Of a DNA stretch of 64,000 nt, positions 49,201 to 55,736 are shown piece after piece. Position 1 is the first letter of the stretch; every line of letters begins with the position of its first letter. The position numbers and the translations under genes were made by a program. The notes under the pieces were generated by a model. It made no database searches, was not told where the DNA came from, and saw nothing but the letters and a program-made list of their open reading frames with translations. The DNA is from Achatina immaculata (lineage: Eukaryota; Mollusca; Gastropoda; Stylommatophora; Achatinidae), in assembly GCA_009760885.1 (NCBI GenBank), contig CM019696.1:41358267-41422266 (forward strand), given 5' to 3'.

Positions 49201-52200
49201 AAATTTTATACCAGACTAAATCTAGAGCCCTATAGTCTGGACAGAGTGAGGATTTTTTTTCTGGCATTACCTTACCAGAAAGGCCCCAGGGTATGCCCAG
49301 CCTAGAAAAATAGGTACCAGAGAAGTGCAGCCAGGCATGATACTGACCACATCACACTTTCATGTGCCGAAGGTCGTGACACTACAAGCCTAACACTGTA
49401 TCCCTAATATGTCTTAATGACATGGAAATAGGGATTTTACCTTTACCTATAGCCGAGAGAGTACTGGAGGTTTTCTCCAGGTTTCTACACCAGTCCCATT
49501 GCTCTCACATCAGAACTAGTCCTCCTAGCTTTGGAGTCCATGGAGACATTTTTGGTGGGTCAGCAGACAAGCAAATGGATTGACCTGATTGAAAAAAAAA
49601 AATCTTAGCATCATCTGGGTTCTATATATTGCTTTATCAGTGTTTCCCAGCTTTTCTCAGGCTGGGAAGGGGGATCCACAGCCTCCCCCCCCCCCCAAAT
49701 GGTTAAAAACTGTCATTCCAGACAGATATAACAGTATAGTTCCATATTAACTGATCAATTATATAATATTACATGCAACTACTGATACATCATTTAAATA
49801 TCTAAACCTAAAATATATTGACAGTTTTATTTTCTCTTTACAAAATGTGGAAAACTTCCTGTCTCCAGGGAAGGTGTGCTGGATTATCAGAACTACTACT
49901 ATTATGCTCCCTATTGTAGAATTGGTCCATATGTTGTAGGCATCTTGACAGGATATCTGCTGGCAGTCACTAAAGGAAAAATCCATATGAGATGGGTGGG
50001 TAACTTAACATTTGTCTCTGTCCTGTCATCTGTACATTTCTCAGAGGTCATATTTCATTTTGCTGCGGTTTTCATCATTTTTATTATACTGTACAGTATG
50101 CTGTCAGTTTCATAACACTGTTAATATTCTTTTTTTTTTAATCATGTTACTGATAAGAGAGATGACAGTCTGTATGTTACATGTAACACTTTCCAACCTT
50201 AAGATACTTACTACACAATTAATTGTGTGTTTTATAGTATGTATCTTTGTGTTATAGAGCAAGGTTTCTCAGTCAGTGGTCCTTTTACTTCCCAGGGGTC
50301 AGTGGTCCTCTTACTTTTCAGGGATTAATGGTCCTTATGCTTCTCAGGGGCTAATGCTCCTCATATGTCTCAGGGGTCAGTGAACTAATTTAAGTGGGTT
50401 AAAGTGAAGTGGAGGAAAGCTGCAATTTATGTAGTTTTTTGTATGAATTTAACTGGTTTCTTTTTCTGAAAAAGGTCACATAGATTTCATCAGACTCTGA
50501 AAGGATAGGACTTTGTGCTGAATATGTTAACCTTTTAAGTGTTAGTCCTGAGTTATCTTCACTCGCATGTCCGTAATACAGCATTAACCCTGAGTGAACT
50601 TGCTGATTACCATAGTTAACTTTAATGGGAAAAAGAAAGAGAGGAAGACCAAAGTGAAGATGGCTGCAAGACATCACTGATGATCTGCGAATGGACACTT
50701 CAGCAGCAGGGCATCATGCTTACAACCAAGAGGTCTACAGGAGAGCTGTTAGGGAGGCAAAGTTTCACAAGGGACATGCAAATGACTGACTGATCCCTTC
50801 TTGGTTTCATCTTTCCAGTTCTCTCTCTCTTGCAGATTTCTCGAAGTCATTTCTCTCTCTTATCTTAAAAGCCCAAGATATTCAAAACTCTCCACTTCTT
50901 CCAGTTTTTCCTCATTGATACATATTTCAGTTGCCTTGTTTGTTTTGTCAGTTGTCATCACTTTAGTTTTCTTTGCATTAAGATAGAGGTTCTGCTCTTC
51001 TAACTAATAATGGAGATACAATGAGGGAAATTAAAAAGAGGACATCTATCGCTCTTCAGAAAGTAAAACAAATAAAGAATCTGTGGAGAGGAGCAGACAG
51101 AACCACAAAAATAAGATTTTTAAGGGCATGCATCTTTCCCATCGCAACATATGCCTGTGAGACCTGGACACTTAACAAAACAGCTGAGAAACACATAAAT
51201 GCCTTTGAATGTAAATGCTACAGAAGAGTTCTCCAAATATCGTGGACACAAAAAAGAACAAATATATCTATACTACAAGAGCTTAATATTGAAGAAGGCT
51301 GGCTAGTAAGAGGATTAAAGAGAGAAAACTTAAATATTTTGGACACATTAAATGTCATGATAATTTAGAGAAGACCGTATTGGAAGGATACATAAAGGGA
51401 AAAAGAAAAAGAGGAAGACCAAAACGAAGATGGCTGCAAGACATCGTTGACGATCTGGAAATGGATGCAACAGCAGCAGGCCAACTTGCTCACAACCGAG
51501 AGGCCTACAGGAGTGCTGTTTGGGAGGCAAAGTTCCGCAAGGGACATGCAAATGAATGAATGAATGAATGAATGAATGAATCTTAAAAGCCCAGGCTTTT
51601 TTTTGTCATTTGTCTGCTGGAAGTGCTGTGTAAGCTATCTGCTGTTGTCTGTTGTAGATACAAACCTCAAAACATGAGCACATCTCAAAGTACAGGAGTC
51701 ATTGCATTGTTGTCTTTCATTTACCTACCTCTATACAGTAGATGTTAGTGTAGAACAGTTATCTAAACAAGAGCAGAACTTCTGTGCACCTTAACTGAAG
51801 GTCATAAATGACACATATTTATAGTAATTGTGTTCTATATTAATGCAGCTGGAGGTACAAAGAAAGTTTTAATGCCAAACAAAAAAAATGGAGGGGCCTT
51901 TAACACGAAAATTTTGAGAAACTCTGATGCAGTGAGTGGCCCATGCACTAAAGTTTATGGGTTATTTAGCATTCAGTGAGCATATTGTGAGGGTGATAAA
52001 CAGAAAAATGTTTTGCATTTGTGAAATTTTATTTTCTGAGGAATAGTTTATTGACAATCTGTCATCATTTTATTGCTGAGAAAAAAGTGAACAGATAAAA
52101 GTATATTATTTGCCAACTCATTTCATTTTACTATCACATATACAACATATGCACCAGGTACAGAACAGTTAAACAAGTTTGACTGGTCGTGTGTCTGGAA

Positions 52201-55200
52201 TTATCCCTTTTTGGAAAGAAAAAAAATGATGTAATCTTTGTATTAAATTTAGCCAGAATGTTTACTCTAAGAGTCATTTTCATCCTCAGTATTTTGTTGT
52301 CCTGGGATGGGCCGTAGCCATTGCTGTAGCATTAGCCTGTTTATATGGTATCCACGGCGACATTACTGAAGAAAATGTCAGCAGCGTGGGGGCGTCTGCC
52401 TTCTACAATGCTGTAGCGAGGTCTGCATGGGGGGCGTGTATCAGCTGGGTCATTGTCACTTGTGTGGCTGGATATGGAGGTCAGTATACACAACAGAAAA
52501 TATCATATCAAAAGAGAGCAGTAGAGAAAATAAAAACTGTAACATATCAAAAAGATTGATGAAAAAAGAATGAACAGTGTGATTTTGTTTGCTTGAATTG
52601 GTTAGTTTCCCCCAAGATGTTTTATCATCTGCTGAGAATAACATCAGAACCCTAGCCAAAAAGACAATCAGTTGACGATTACTACCAAAAATCCTTGGCG
52701 ATAGAATGATTATTACTACCAAAAATCCTTGGCAATAGAATGGTTATTAGTACCAAAAATCCTTGGCAATAGAATGATTATTAGTACCAAAAATCCTTGG
52801 CAATAGAATGATTATTAGTACCAAAAATCCTTGGAAATAGAATGATTATTACTACCAAAAATCCTTGGCAATAGAATGATTATTACTACCAAAAATCCTT
52901 GGCAATAGAATGATTATTACTACCAAAAATTCATGGCAGTTAAGTTAGTATTACTACCAAAAATCCTTGGCAGTAGAGTTATTACTACCAAAAATCCTTG
53001 GCAATAGAATGATTATTACCACCAAAAATCCTTGGCAATAGAATGATTATTACTACCAAAAATTCATGGCAGTTAAGTTAGTATTACTACCAAAAATCCC
53101 ACAACACATTTTGAACTTCTTCTCAGTACCTTGTTCTGTAAAATGTAAAGCCTTTGAAACAACCAGCCTCAAAATGGGTACCAGAGTACTCTGGGAAGGT
53201 AAATGCAGCCAGGCATAATACTGACACATCACACTTTCATGTGGTAAAGGTCTAGGAAGTATGGCTCCAACACTGTATCCTCAATATGCCTTAATGGCAT
53301 GGAAACGGGGACCTTTTGCACCATGGGTCATTGATATAATAGTTTTTTATACAGGAGTTCTCGGAGACTGGAGAATTATTTCCTGCTGCTTCAAGACCCA
53401 AAGGGCCTCAGAGGAGGGCCCATAGAGAATGAGAACAAAATGGTTAATTGGCTTTATAAAATTCCTCTCTCTCAGATGTATCGACAGCTCAGCTGTTATC
53501 AATAAAAATTGATGAGTAAAGCAAAACAGACATAATTTTTATTACTTATGTGTACAAGGATTCGTGTGAAGTCAGTTTTTCTGCCGGGCTCTCGGAATGT
53601 TCTCCTTCCACCAAAAGAAATGCTCATCATTGCTGTATTTTTGACTGCTTCGCATGATCTTATACTTTTGCACTTCTTTGCACTTTTCTCACTTAGGTCC
53701 AGTAAATGCCATTTTGTCCTGGTCACCATTTGTGTTTCTGGGAAGACTGACCTACCTGTCTTACCTCATCCATCCTACAGTTATCTATGTGTACTTCCAA
53801 AACATGGATCAGCTGTACCATCTTAATGACACAAATCTTGTGAGTTTTTGTTTGTTTTTTTTTTTTAAAGATACACTTTTTTTTTTACTGAAAAATTACA
53901 GTATTTTAATTTTGTTATATACACTATTATTGATACATAAGTCATGTGACTGATTGTGTGGGATGCTGTTTTCTTTATTTTAATGAGATGGAGTTGACAT
54001 AACTGTCACTGATGCTGTCCTACTTTCATGGAATCAGGCTGTAGTTTAGTCAAGCCAGCAGATTAGAAATAGATTATGGTGTTATTTCAGTCAAGCCAGT
54101 AGATTGGAAGCAGGCTGTAGTGTTATTTCAATCAAGTCAGTAGATTGGAAGCAAGCTGTAGTGTTATTTTGGTCAAGCCAATAGATTGGAAGTAGGCTGT
54201 AGTGTTACTTCAGTCAAGCCAATAGATTGGAAGTAGGCAGTGGTGTTACTTCAGTCAAGCCAGTAGATTGGAAGTAGGCAGTGGTGTTACTTCAGTCAAG
54301 CCAATAGATTGGAAGTAGGCAGTGGTGTTACTTCAGTCAAGCCAATAGATTGGAAGTAGACAGTGGTGTTACTTCAGTCAAGCCAGTAGATTGGAAGTAG
54401 GCAGTGGTGTTACTTCAGTCAAGCCAGTAGATTAGAAGCAAGCTGTAGTGTTATTTAAATCAAGCCAATAGATTGGATGGAGGCTGCAGTGCTATTTCAG
54501 TCCAGCTAACAGGATTGTGATCAAGTTATTTCAGTGAACCCCAGATTAATGAGTGACATGTGTCAAGAGAATACATGACACAATCAGGCCCACATTGGCT
54601 GTAAGGTAACTGTGGTACAAGAAATTTGACTCCATTGGCCAACCCAAACAGTCTCCTTGTTAAAAGTAGCTGATGTTACAAGTTTTTCACATCACAAGTG
54701 TTTAGTTGGAGTGATTAAGCCTTGAGTACTGAGAAGTTAAGTTTTCTGGAAGTCACCATTACCTACTTTGCTAACCTGTTTTAAAGATATTCCCTACATT
54801 GTCAGCTACAAAGATCCCAGTTTGCAGTTACTCATCGGTCAACCAGTGAGAGATAAACCATGAAAGTTATGTTTAAAAACAATGTTACAACATTTAGAGC
54901 TTATTATACAAATACTAAACCCAAAGTTGTTATGAATAAGCCAAGCACTGCACCTGCCCTTCTGTATTGTGACAATTTTGGCATAACTTCACAGTTTTTG
55001 CCTGATATTTTGTTCTGCTTTACTTAGTGCTTCATTTTTTTTTTTATCCATGCTTGAATTATCTGTGCATGATGTAATCGTCTCTGTTTTCTAGCTGTGG
55101 TACTTCAACATTACCATACAAAGATAAGGCTTAAAAACTCAATCATGAACATGAAACCCAACAAAATGAATGTTTCCGTGAAAGATTCATGATTTTTGTT

Positions 55201-55346
55201 TACTGTTGTAATTTTTCTTGTAAATTTCCCAGGTGATCACATATCTTGGGCTGATCTTCTTTATCAGTTTGGCATCGTTTGTTCTTGTGCTTGGCTTTGA
55301 GTCCCCAATGATTGGTTTGGAAAAAGTCTTCTTGAGGCACCAATAG
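27656..55346 (+). CDS. NRF-6-like multipass acyltransferase (15 coding exons)
   Basis: Joining 15 exons gives 2640 nt, 879 aa. Every junction obeys GT-AG and phases agree. Residues 1-26 form a signal peptide; about 100-190 are Ser/Thr-rich. An NRF domain follows (about 193-337): C193, WALELIDSWGKPGSGLLKG, C239, GKYC260, C289LPDTC294, C323, C336. The first membrane segment (338-356) is followed by a charged loop of about 90 residues. The acyltransferase-3 domain starts near SFSVYTNGQKLL (455), then LSAIHGIRFFSMSWVILGH (475-493, with H479, R482 and H493 conserved), SVDTFF, NWPLYYFHRFWRLTP, YCRIGPYVVGILTGYLL and GRLTYLSYLIHP. C. elegans NRF-6 and NDG-4 of this family act in yolk transport and fluoxetine response; the substrate is unknown. 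The start is the first in-frame ATG and precedes the signal peptide. Length is normal and no stops are seen. Confidence 0.93.
28893..29128 (-). mobile_element. RTE-like LINE 3' fragment with (GA)n tail, in intron 1
   Basis: The minus strand matches the 3' ends at 16.35 kb and 41.8-42.1 kb, with the tail seen as (CT)n at 28898-28913 and then TGAACCTTCAGTGCC. 5'-truncated and frameshifted, antisense to the host gene. Confidence 0.75.
29275..29575. repeat. 24-bp minisatellite abutting the exon 2 acceptor
   Basis: About 12 units of TTTACTGTTTATTATAAAAA plus TGKG. 24 is a multiple of 3, which explains the open frames with an 8-residue repeat (FTVYYKNV). The last unit ends about 10 nt before exon 2, so the polypyrimidine and branch-point region of intron 1 lies in or beside the array. 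Confidence 0.9.
29586..29755 (+). CDS. NRF-6-like exon 2
   Basis: Acceptor CTCTAG|; residues 214-270. Core of the NRF domain: LIDSWGKPGSGLLKG, VGDYQEC, GFKGKYCAVGL. Ends in phase 0 at TTTG|GTAAGG. Confidence 0.93.
29955..30365. repeat. 39-46-bp minisatellite in intron 2 (left part)
   Basis: Units read (AGTAAG)GACAATGTTT-SAGTAAAGATGAGACCTGGACTTA, with an older variant (GACATGAATTTGATGTAAG) on the left and more uniform units on the right. Each unit contains GTGTTTCAG or TGTTTGAG. An RTE insertion splits the array; it resumes at about 30929. Confidence 0.85.
30367..30928 (+). mobile_element. RTE (BovB-like) insertion within the intron 2 minisatellite
   Basis: Nearly identical to the copy at 879-1435 and begins at the same nucleotide (GATGGGAAATGCAGAAC). 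The frame at 30430-30666 carries VLKCYIEPILLYGSESWTI and FIRRMLRI, then shifts. The 3' end SRHGT is followed directly by TGA from the (GAT)n tail (30906-30927). The minisatellite flanks both sides. No clear TSD beyond a few bases. Confidence 0.88.
30929..31000. repeat. 39-46-bp minisatellite in intron 2 (right part)
   Basis: Two further units (GAGTAAAGATGAGACCTGG, GGACAATGTTTCAG) continue the array interrupted by the RTE. Confidence 0.85.
31206..31311 (+). CDS. NRF-6-like exon 3
   Basis: Acceptor TTCACAG|; residues 271-306. Carries LEIGACLPDTCSAVDIFSLF, the conserved C-x4-C of the NRF domain. Donor AAAG|GTAGGC, phase 1. Confidence 0.92.
31769..31865 (+). CDS. NRF-6-like exon 4
   Basis: Acceptor ACACCCAG|; residues 306-338 with DCRTDDREYTSATVC. 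Donor CCAT|GTGAGT, phase 2. Ends the extracellular NRF domain. Confidence 0.9.
32140..32577 (+). mobile_element. Old RTE (BovB-like) copy in intron 4
   Basis: Aligns with the RTE copies at 0.9 and 30.4 kb from AATGCTATATTGAACC-like sequence (CTATGTTGAACCTATTTTG) to CATGGCACATGATGATGATG. Many substitutions, frameshifts and stops; markedly older than the other two. Confidence 0.8.
32580..32880. repeat. About 30-bp GT-rich minisatellite in intron 4
   Basis: Roughly nine diverged units with the core GTGACATTTTCAGGTRTGTG. It starts immediately after the RTE tail, so it may have grown from the tail or target. Each unit contains the acceptor-like ATTTTCAG in sense orientation. Confidence 0.8.
32981..33306 (+). 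CDS. NRF-6-like exon 5
   Basis: Acceptor TTCTCAG|; residues 338-447. The first membrane helix (LLSVIGALMVIGTVLDV) is followed by a basic anchor (KWSAKRKLKNKQ) and a Ser-rich, low-conservation loop of about 90 residues. Donor GTTG|GTAAGG, phase 1. The loop sequence is the least certain part of the protein because only the frame supports it. Confidence 0.88.
33307..35095 (+). other. Intron 5, left part
   Basis: AT-rich intronic sequence with no recognisable element. Confidence 0.5.
35100..36170 (+). mobile_element. RTE-like LINE fragment in intron 5, (AGTAA) tail
   Basis: Traces RT text: KEAFDKVNRNKLW (about 35158), LSPLLFIIYIDRITKEANP (about 35340), LMFADDQCIAH (FADD box at about 35424) and VKEFKFTEDRKLDKEIDVRT (YLG-equivalent region), with later frameshifted blocks and AGTAAAGTAAAGTAAG at 36158-36173 as tail. 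At least four frame changes. Confidence 0.75.
36326..36493 (+). CDS. NRF-6-like exon 6
   Basis: Acceptor CATCACAG|; residues 447-503. Start of the acyltransferase-3 domain: LLSFSVYTNGQKLL, then LSAIHGIRFFSMSWVILGH with the family's conserved His and Arg. Donor TTCA|GTAAGT, phase 1. Confidence 0.94.
36575..36845 (-). mobile_element. tRNA-derived SINE, full-length-like copy
   Basis: On the minus strand: a tRNA-like head (GGCCTGGTTAGGTGCTCAAGTCCCAGCAG, cf. box A/B spacing), a shared body (CCACCCAGCCT, GGGTACCA, GCCAGG-GTGATACTGACCAC, TTTCATGTGTCGAAGGTC, GCCTTAATGGCATGGAA) and a (CCTA/CCAA)n tail. Related copies at 39.0, 39.96, 49.25 and 53.15 kb share the body. Confidence 0.7.
37040..37592. repeat. 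42-bp minisatellite in intron 6
   Basis: About 13 units with cores CAACCATTCCAGATCTTCAG and ACAAACCACCTTAGTTCACT. Because 42 is a multiple of 3, a 14-residue periodic antisense frame exists (37326-37529), with no sign of being a gene. Confidence 0.92.
38566..38662 (+). CDS. NRF-6-like exon 7
   Basis: Acceptor ATGAACAG|; residues 503-535 with VFLQRWTFDGISNALVSVDT and FF, the conserved VDTFF segment. Donor CTCAG|GTATGA, phase 2. Confidence 0.92.
39010..39200 (+). mobile_element. SINE copy with tRNA-like head
   Basis: A box-B-like GTGGGTTTTGATTTCC about 50 nt after a box-A-like segment, then CCCAGGGTTCACCCAGCCTC and TTGGTACCAGGG shared with the other SINE copies. The 3' half diverges. Confidence 0.55.
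39782..39852 (-). mobile_element. RTE-like 3' end, (ATAAGAT)-tail family
   Basis: 73 nt nearly identical to 21160-21232 (CCTTCCCGTGCCGTTAAACG, CAAAGTAGTTCGCCAATTTT). Confidence 0.8.
39955..40085 (+). mobile_element. Partial SINE copy
   Basis: Shares CAGGCATGATATTGACCACA and TTCTAATGTGTC with the SINE body; both ends degenerate. Confidence 0.5.
40140..40565 (-). mobile_element. Old RTE (BovB-like) copy, antisense in intron 7
   Basis: The minus strand has LEHLMATGKIKGKR, a QREMMFDGLASKH block and a WKDTISHNC ending, corresponding to the GKIEGRR, REMILDSLTGW and WRSIIANAS blocks of the 0.9-kb copy. Frameshifted. Ends about 270 nt before exon 8. Confidence 0.75.
40839..40931 (+). CDS. NRF-6-like exon 8
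   Basis: Acceptor TATTTCAG|; residues 535-566 with SGLLTAYVTTKEI and NWPLYYFHRFWR, a hallmark of the family. Donor GGAG|GTAAGC, phase 2. Confidence 0.94.
41085..42095 (+). mobile_element. RTE-like LINE fragment in intron 8, (GA)n tail
   Basis: Text includes KQGCVLSPTLFIMAVDWLMK (about 41190), NEFVYLGSIVVENG (about 41500), EDINSRLTRANQAFAML, IRIFKSNVLSVLLYRSECW and LQRIRYFGQ. A decayed C-terminus follows and ends GGCACTTAAGGTTCAGAGAGAGAG. Family of the fragments at 16.35 and 28.9 kb. Several frameshifts. Confidence 0.8.
42100..42240 (-). mobile_element. RTE-like 3' end, (ATAAGAT)-tail family, nested at a LINE tail
   Basis: Matches 21160-21300. It begins immediately after the (GA)n tail of the preceding LINE in the opposite orientation, which suggests insertion at that tail. 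Confidence 0.75.
42536..44525. repeat. 44-bp minisatellite (about 45 units) in intron 8
   Basis: A 2-kb array of 44-bp units with cores CAGCAGCCATGCTTTATGG, YCATAGTAAACTTGTGT and TTCTYCTGCAG. The edges are diverged (GGTCGTAGTAAATTTGTG on the left, GGCCGTGGTAAATCTG on the right); the interior is very homogeneous. Two binary variants (GGTCAT/GGCCAT and CTCCTG/CTTCTG) are distributed in runs. Each unit contains CTCCTGCAG|CAG in the host-gene sense orientation, a good match to a 3' splice site. Confidence 0.97.
44526..45330 (+). other. Intron 8, right part
   Basis: Unassigned intronic sequence; no recognised element. Confidence 0.5.
45331..45499 (+). CDS. NRF-6-like exon 9
   Basis: Acceptor GTCCACAG|; residues 566-622: LTPPFMLVLVTVLGL, then the extracellular loop GALWPS and CEERWWTNLLYINNLV. 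Donor AATG|GTAGGA, phase 0. Confidence 0.94.
45500..47042 (+). other. Intron 9
   Basis: 1543 bp with no recognised mobile element or tandem array. Confidence 0.6.
47043..47122 (+). CDS. NRF-6-like exon 10
   Basis: Acceptor CATTGCAG|; residues 623-649: CMGHTWYLANDMQFYILSPL, a family hallmark, into a membrane helix. Donor TATTT|GTGAGT, phase 2. Confidence 0.94.
47153..47491. mobile_element. Inverted (twin-primed) RTE insertion 30 bp after exon 10, with 13-bp TSD
   Basis: 47153 to about 47418 on the minus strand encodes an RTE endonuclease start: IRVGTWNVRSMYEGKYQVI, ILGICEHRWKGSG, GVAFYLDK. About 47421-47491 on the plus strand is the last 70 nt of the (AATG)-tail RTE (GAGAGGCCTACAGG, CAAGGGACATGCAAATGAAT). 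TGTTAATATAAAG flanks both sides (47140-47152 and 47492-47504). It lies 17 nt beyond the intron 10 donor GT. Confidence 0.85.
47516..47537. repeat. (TA)n microsatellite
   Basis: About 11 TA repeats just right of the twin-primed insertion. Confidence 0.9.
48466..48585 (+). CDS. NRF-6-like exon 11
   Basis: Acceptor AATTTCAG|; residues 649-689: a membrane helix (CLLFLLVSWITTGAL) and STINEWPPTLL. Donor GCTGT|GTAAGT, phase 2. Confidence 0.92.
48586..49249 (+). other. Intron 11, left part
   Basis: Unassigned AT-rich intronic sequence. The frame at 48939-49235 has no recognisable family. Confidence 0.5.
49250..49460 (+). mobile_element. SINE copy in intron 11
   Basis: Body shared with the minus copy at 36.6 kb: AGGTACCAGAG, GCAGCCAGGCATGATACTGA, CACACTTTCATGTG, then TGTCTTAATGACATGG and a TTACCTTTACCTA tail. 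Confidence 0.7.
49869..49995 (+). CDS. NRF-6-like exon 12
   Basis: Acceptor GTCTCCAG|; residues 689-731 with YYYYAPYCRIGPYVVGILTG and YLL, the most conserved block of the family. Donor ATGG|GTGGGT, chosen because it restores phase 0 for exon 13. Confidence 0.94.
50258..50385. repeat. About 30-bp tandem repeat, four units
   Basis: Units of (T)CAGGGGTCAGTGGTCCTCTTACTT type, diverged. Lies in intron 12. Confidence 0.7.
50625..50795 (+). mobile_element. RTE-like 3' end, (AATG)-tail family
   Basis: AATGGGAAAAAGAAAGAGGA to GGGACATGCAAATGACTGAC, matching 18.46-18.62 kb. 5'-truncated, in intron 12. Confidence 0.8.
50876..51579. mobile_element. Twin-primed (5'-inverted) RTE insertion in intron 12 with 14-bp TSD
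   Basis: 50876-51000 is inverted; on the minus strand it reads LYLNAKKTKVMTTDKTNKAT and VESFEYLG, equal to 17.87-17.98 kb. 51001-51579 continues in plus orientation from LTNNGDTMREIKKRTSIALQ through ETWTLNKTAEKHINAFECKC, YRRVLQIS and KYFGHIKCHDN-like text to AKFRKGHANE and (AATG)7. The two segments are adjacent in the parent element, with about 11 nt missing at the switch. ATCTTAAAAGCCCA flanks the insertion at 50862-50875 and 51580-51593. Confidence 0.92.
51594..52289 (+). other. Intron 12, right part
   Basis: Unassigned sequence leading to the exon 13 acceptor CATCCTCAG. A segment ATTTTGAGAAACTCTGATG (51913-51931) resembles hAT-type ends but has no convincing partner. Confidence 0.45.
52290..52479 (+). 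CDS. NRF-6-like exon 13
   Basis: Acceptor CATCCTCAG|; residues 732-795: helix FVVLGWAVAIAVALACLYGI, loop, SAFYNAVARSAWGACISWVI and VTCVAGYG. Donor GGAG|GTCAGT, phase 1. Confidence 0.94.
52655..53100. repeat. 34-bp minisatellite in intron 13
   Basis: About 13 units of ATTACTACCAAAAATCCTTGG plus CAATAGAATGATT, including two copies of a higher-order variant with TTCATGGCAGTTAAGTTAG. Confidence 0.92.
53150..53320 (+). mobile_element. SINE copy in intron 13
   Basis: CAGCCTCAAAATGGGTACCA, GCAGCCAGGCATAATACTGA, CACACTTTCATGTGG and GCCTTAATGGCATGGAAACG, as in the other SINE copies. Confidence 0.7.
53697..53839 (+). CDS. NRF-6-like exon 14
   Basis: Acceptor TCACTTAG|; residues 795-842: GPVNAILSWSPFVFLGRLTY, then LSYLIHPTVIYVYFQNMDQL. 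Donor TCTT|GTGAGT, phase 0. Confidence 0.94.
54045..54500. repeat. 41-bp minisatellite in intron 14
   Basis: About 11 units of TTACTTCAGTCAAGCCARTA and GATTGGAAGTAGGCAGTGGTG; right-hand units are more uniform than the edges. Confidence 0.92.
55233..55346 (+). CDS. NRF-6-like exon 15 (terminal)
   Basis: Acceptor TTCCCAG|; residues 843-879: last membrane helix VITYLGLIFFISLASFVLVL, then GFESPMIGLEKVFLRHQ and TAG. ESP.IGLEK is the usual family ending. Confidence 0.94.
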   Translation: MITYLGLIFFISLASFVLVLGFESPMIGLEKVFLRHQ

Positions 55347-55580
55347 AAACAGCACAAGACCTGATCAGTTGGATTCTGTGTGACAGCCAGGAGTGGATTG
55401 TGGGAAAGGATAGAGAAAAACAAAGAGATGATATACTAAAAATAAATATAGAAAAAAAAGAGAAATTTTGACAGAAAATGTACTGTGACTACAGAAGACA
55501 TTAATTAATATAATAGTGTGTATGGAGCTTATATTTGTTAATATACATTTTGTTTGGTATCCTGGCAGTAGATGTGTGGA

Positions 55581-55586
55581 AATAAA
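55581..55586 (+). promoter_or_regulatory. Polyadenylation signal of the NRF-6-like gene
   Basis: AATAAA 235 nt after the stop codon. It is the last clear AATAAA before the mariner insertion at 55.74 kb, so the 3' UTR probably ends near 55.6 kb. Other A-rich near-matches lie closer to the stop, so the exact site is inferred. Confidence 0.6.
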
Positions 55587-55736
55587 GAAAAAAAGAAGCT
55601 TCAGTTCTTATTGTTAATTGAATTATCCAAAGATAATTAAAGCTGGAATGTTGTCTTGATCTTGGTGATCAGATGAAGTTAATTTTAACAGCACTTGAAT
55701 GGGAAAGTGAGAAAAAGATGGACAGTTTATGAAGTG

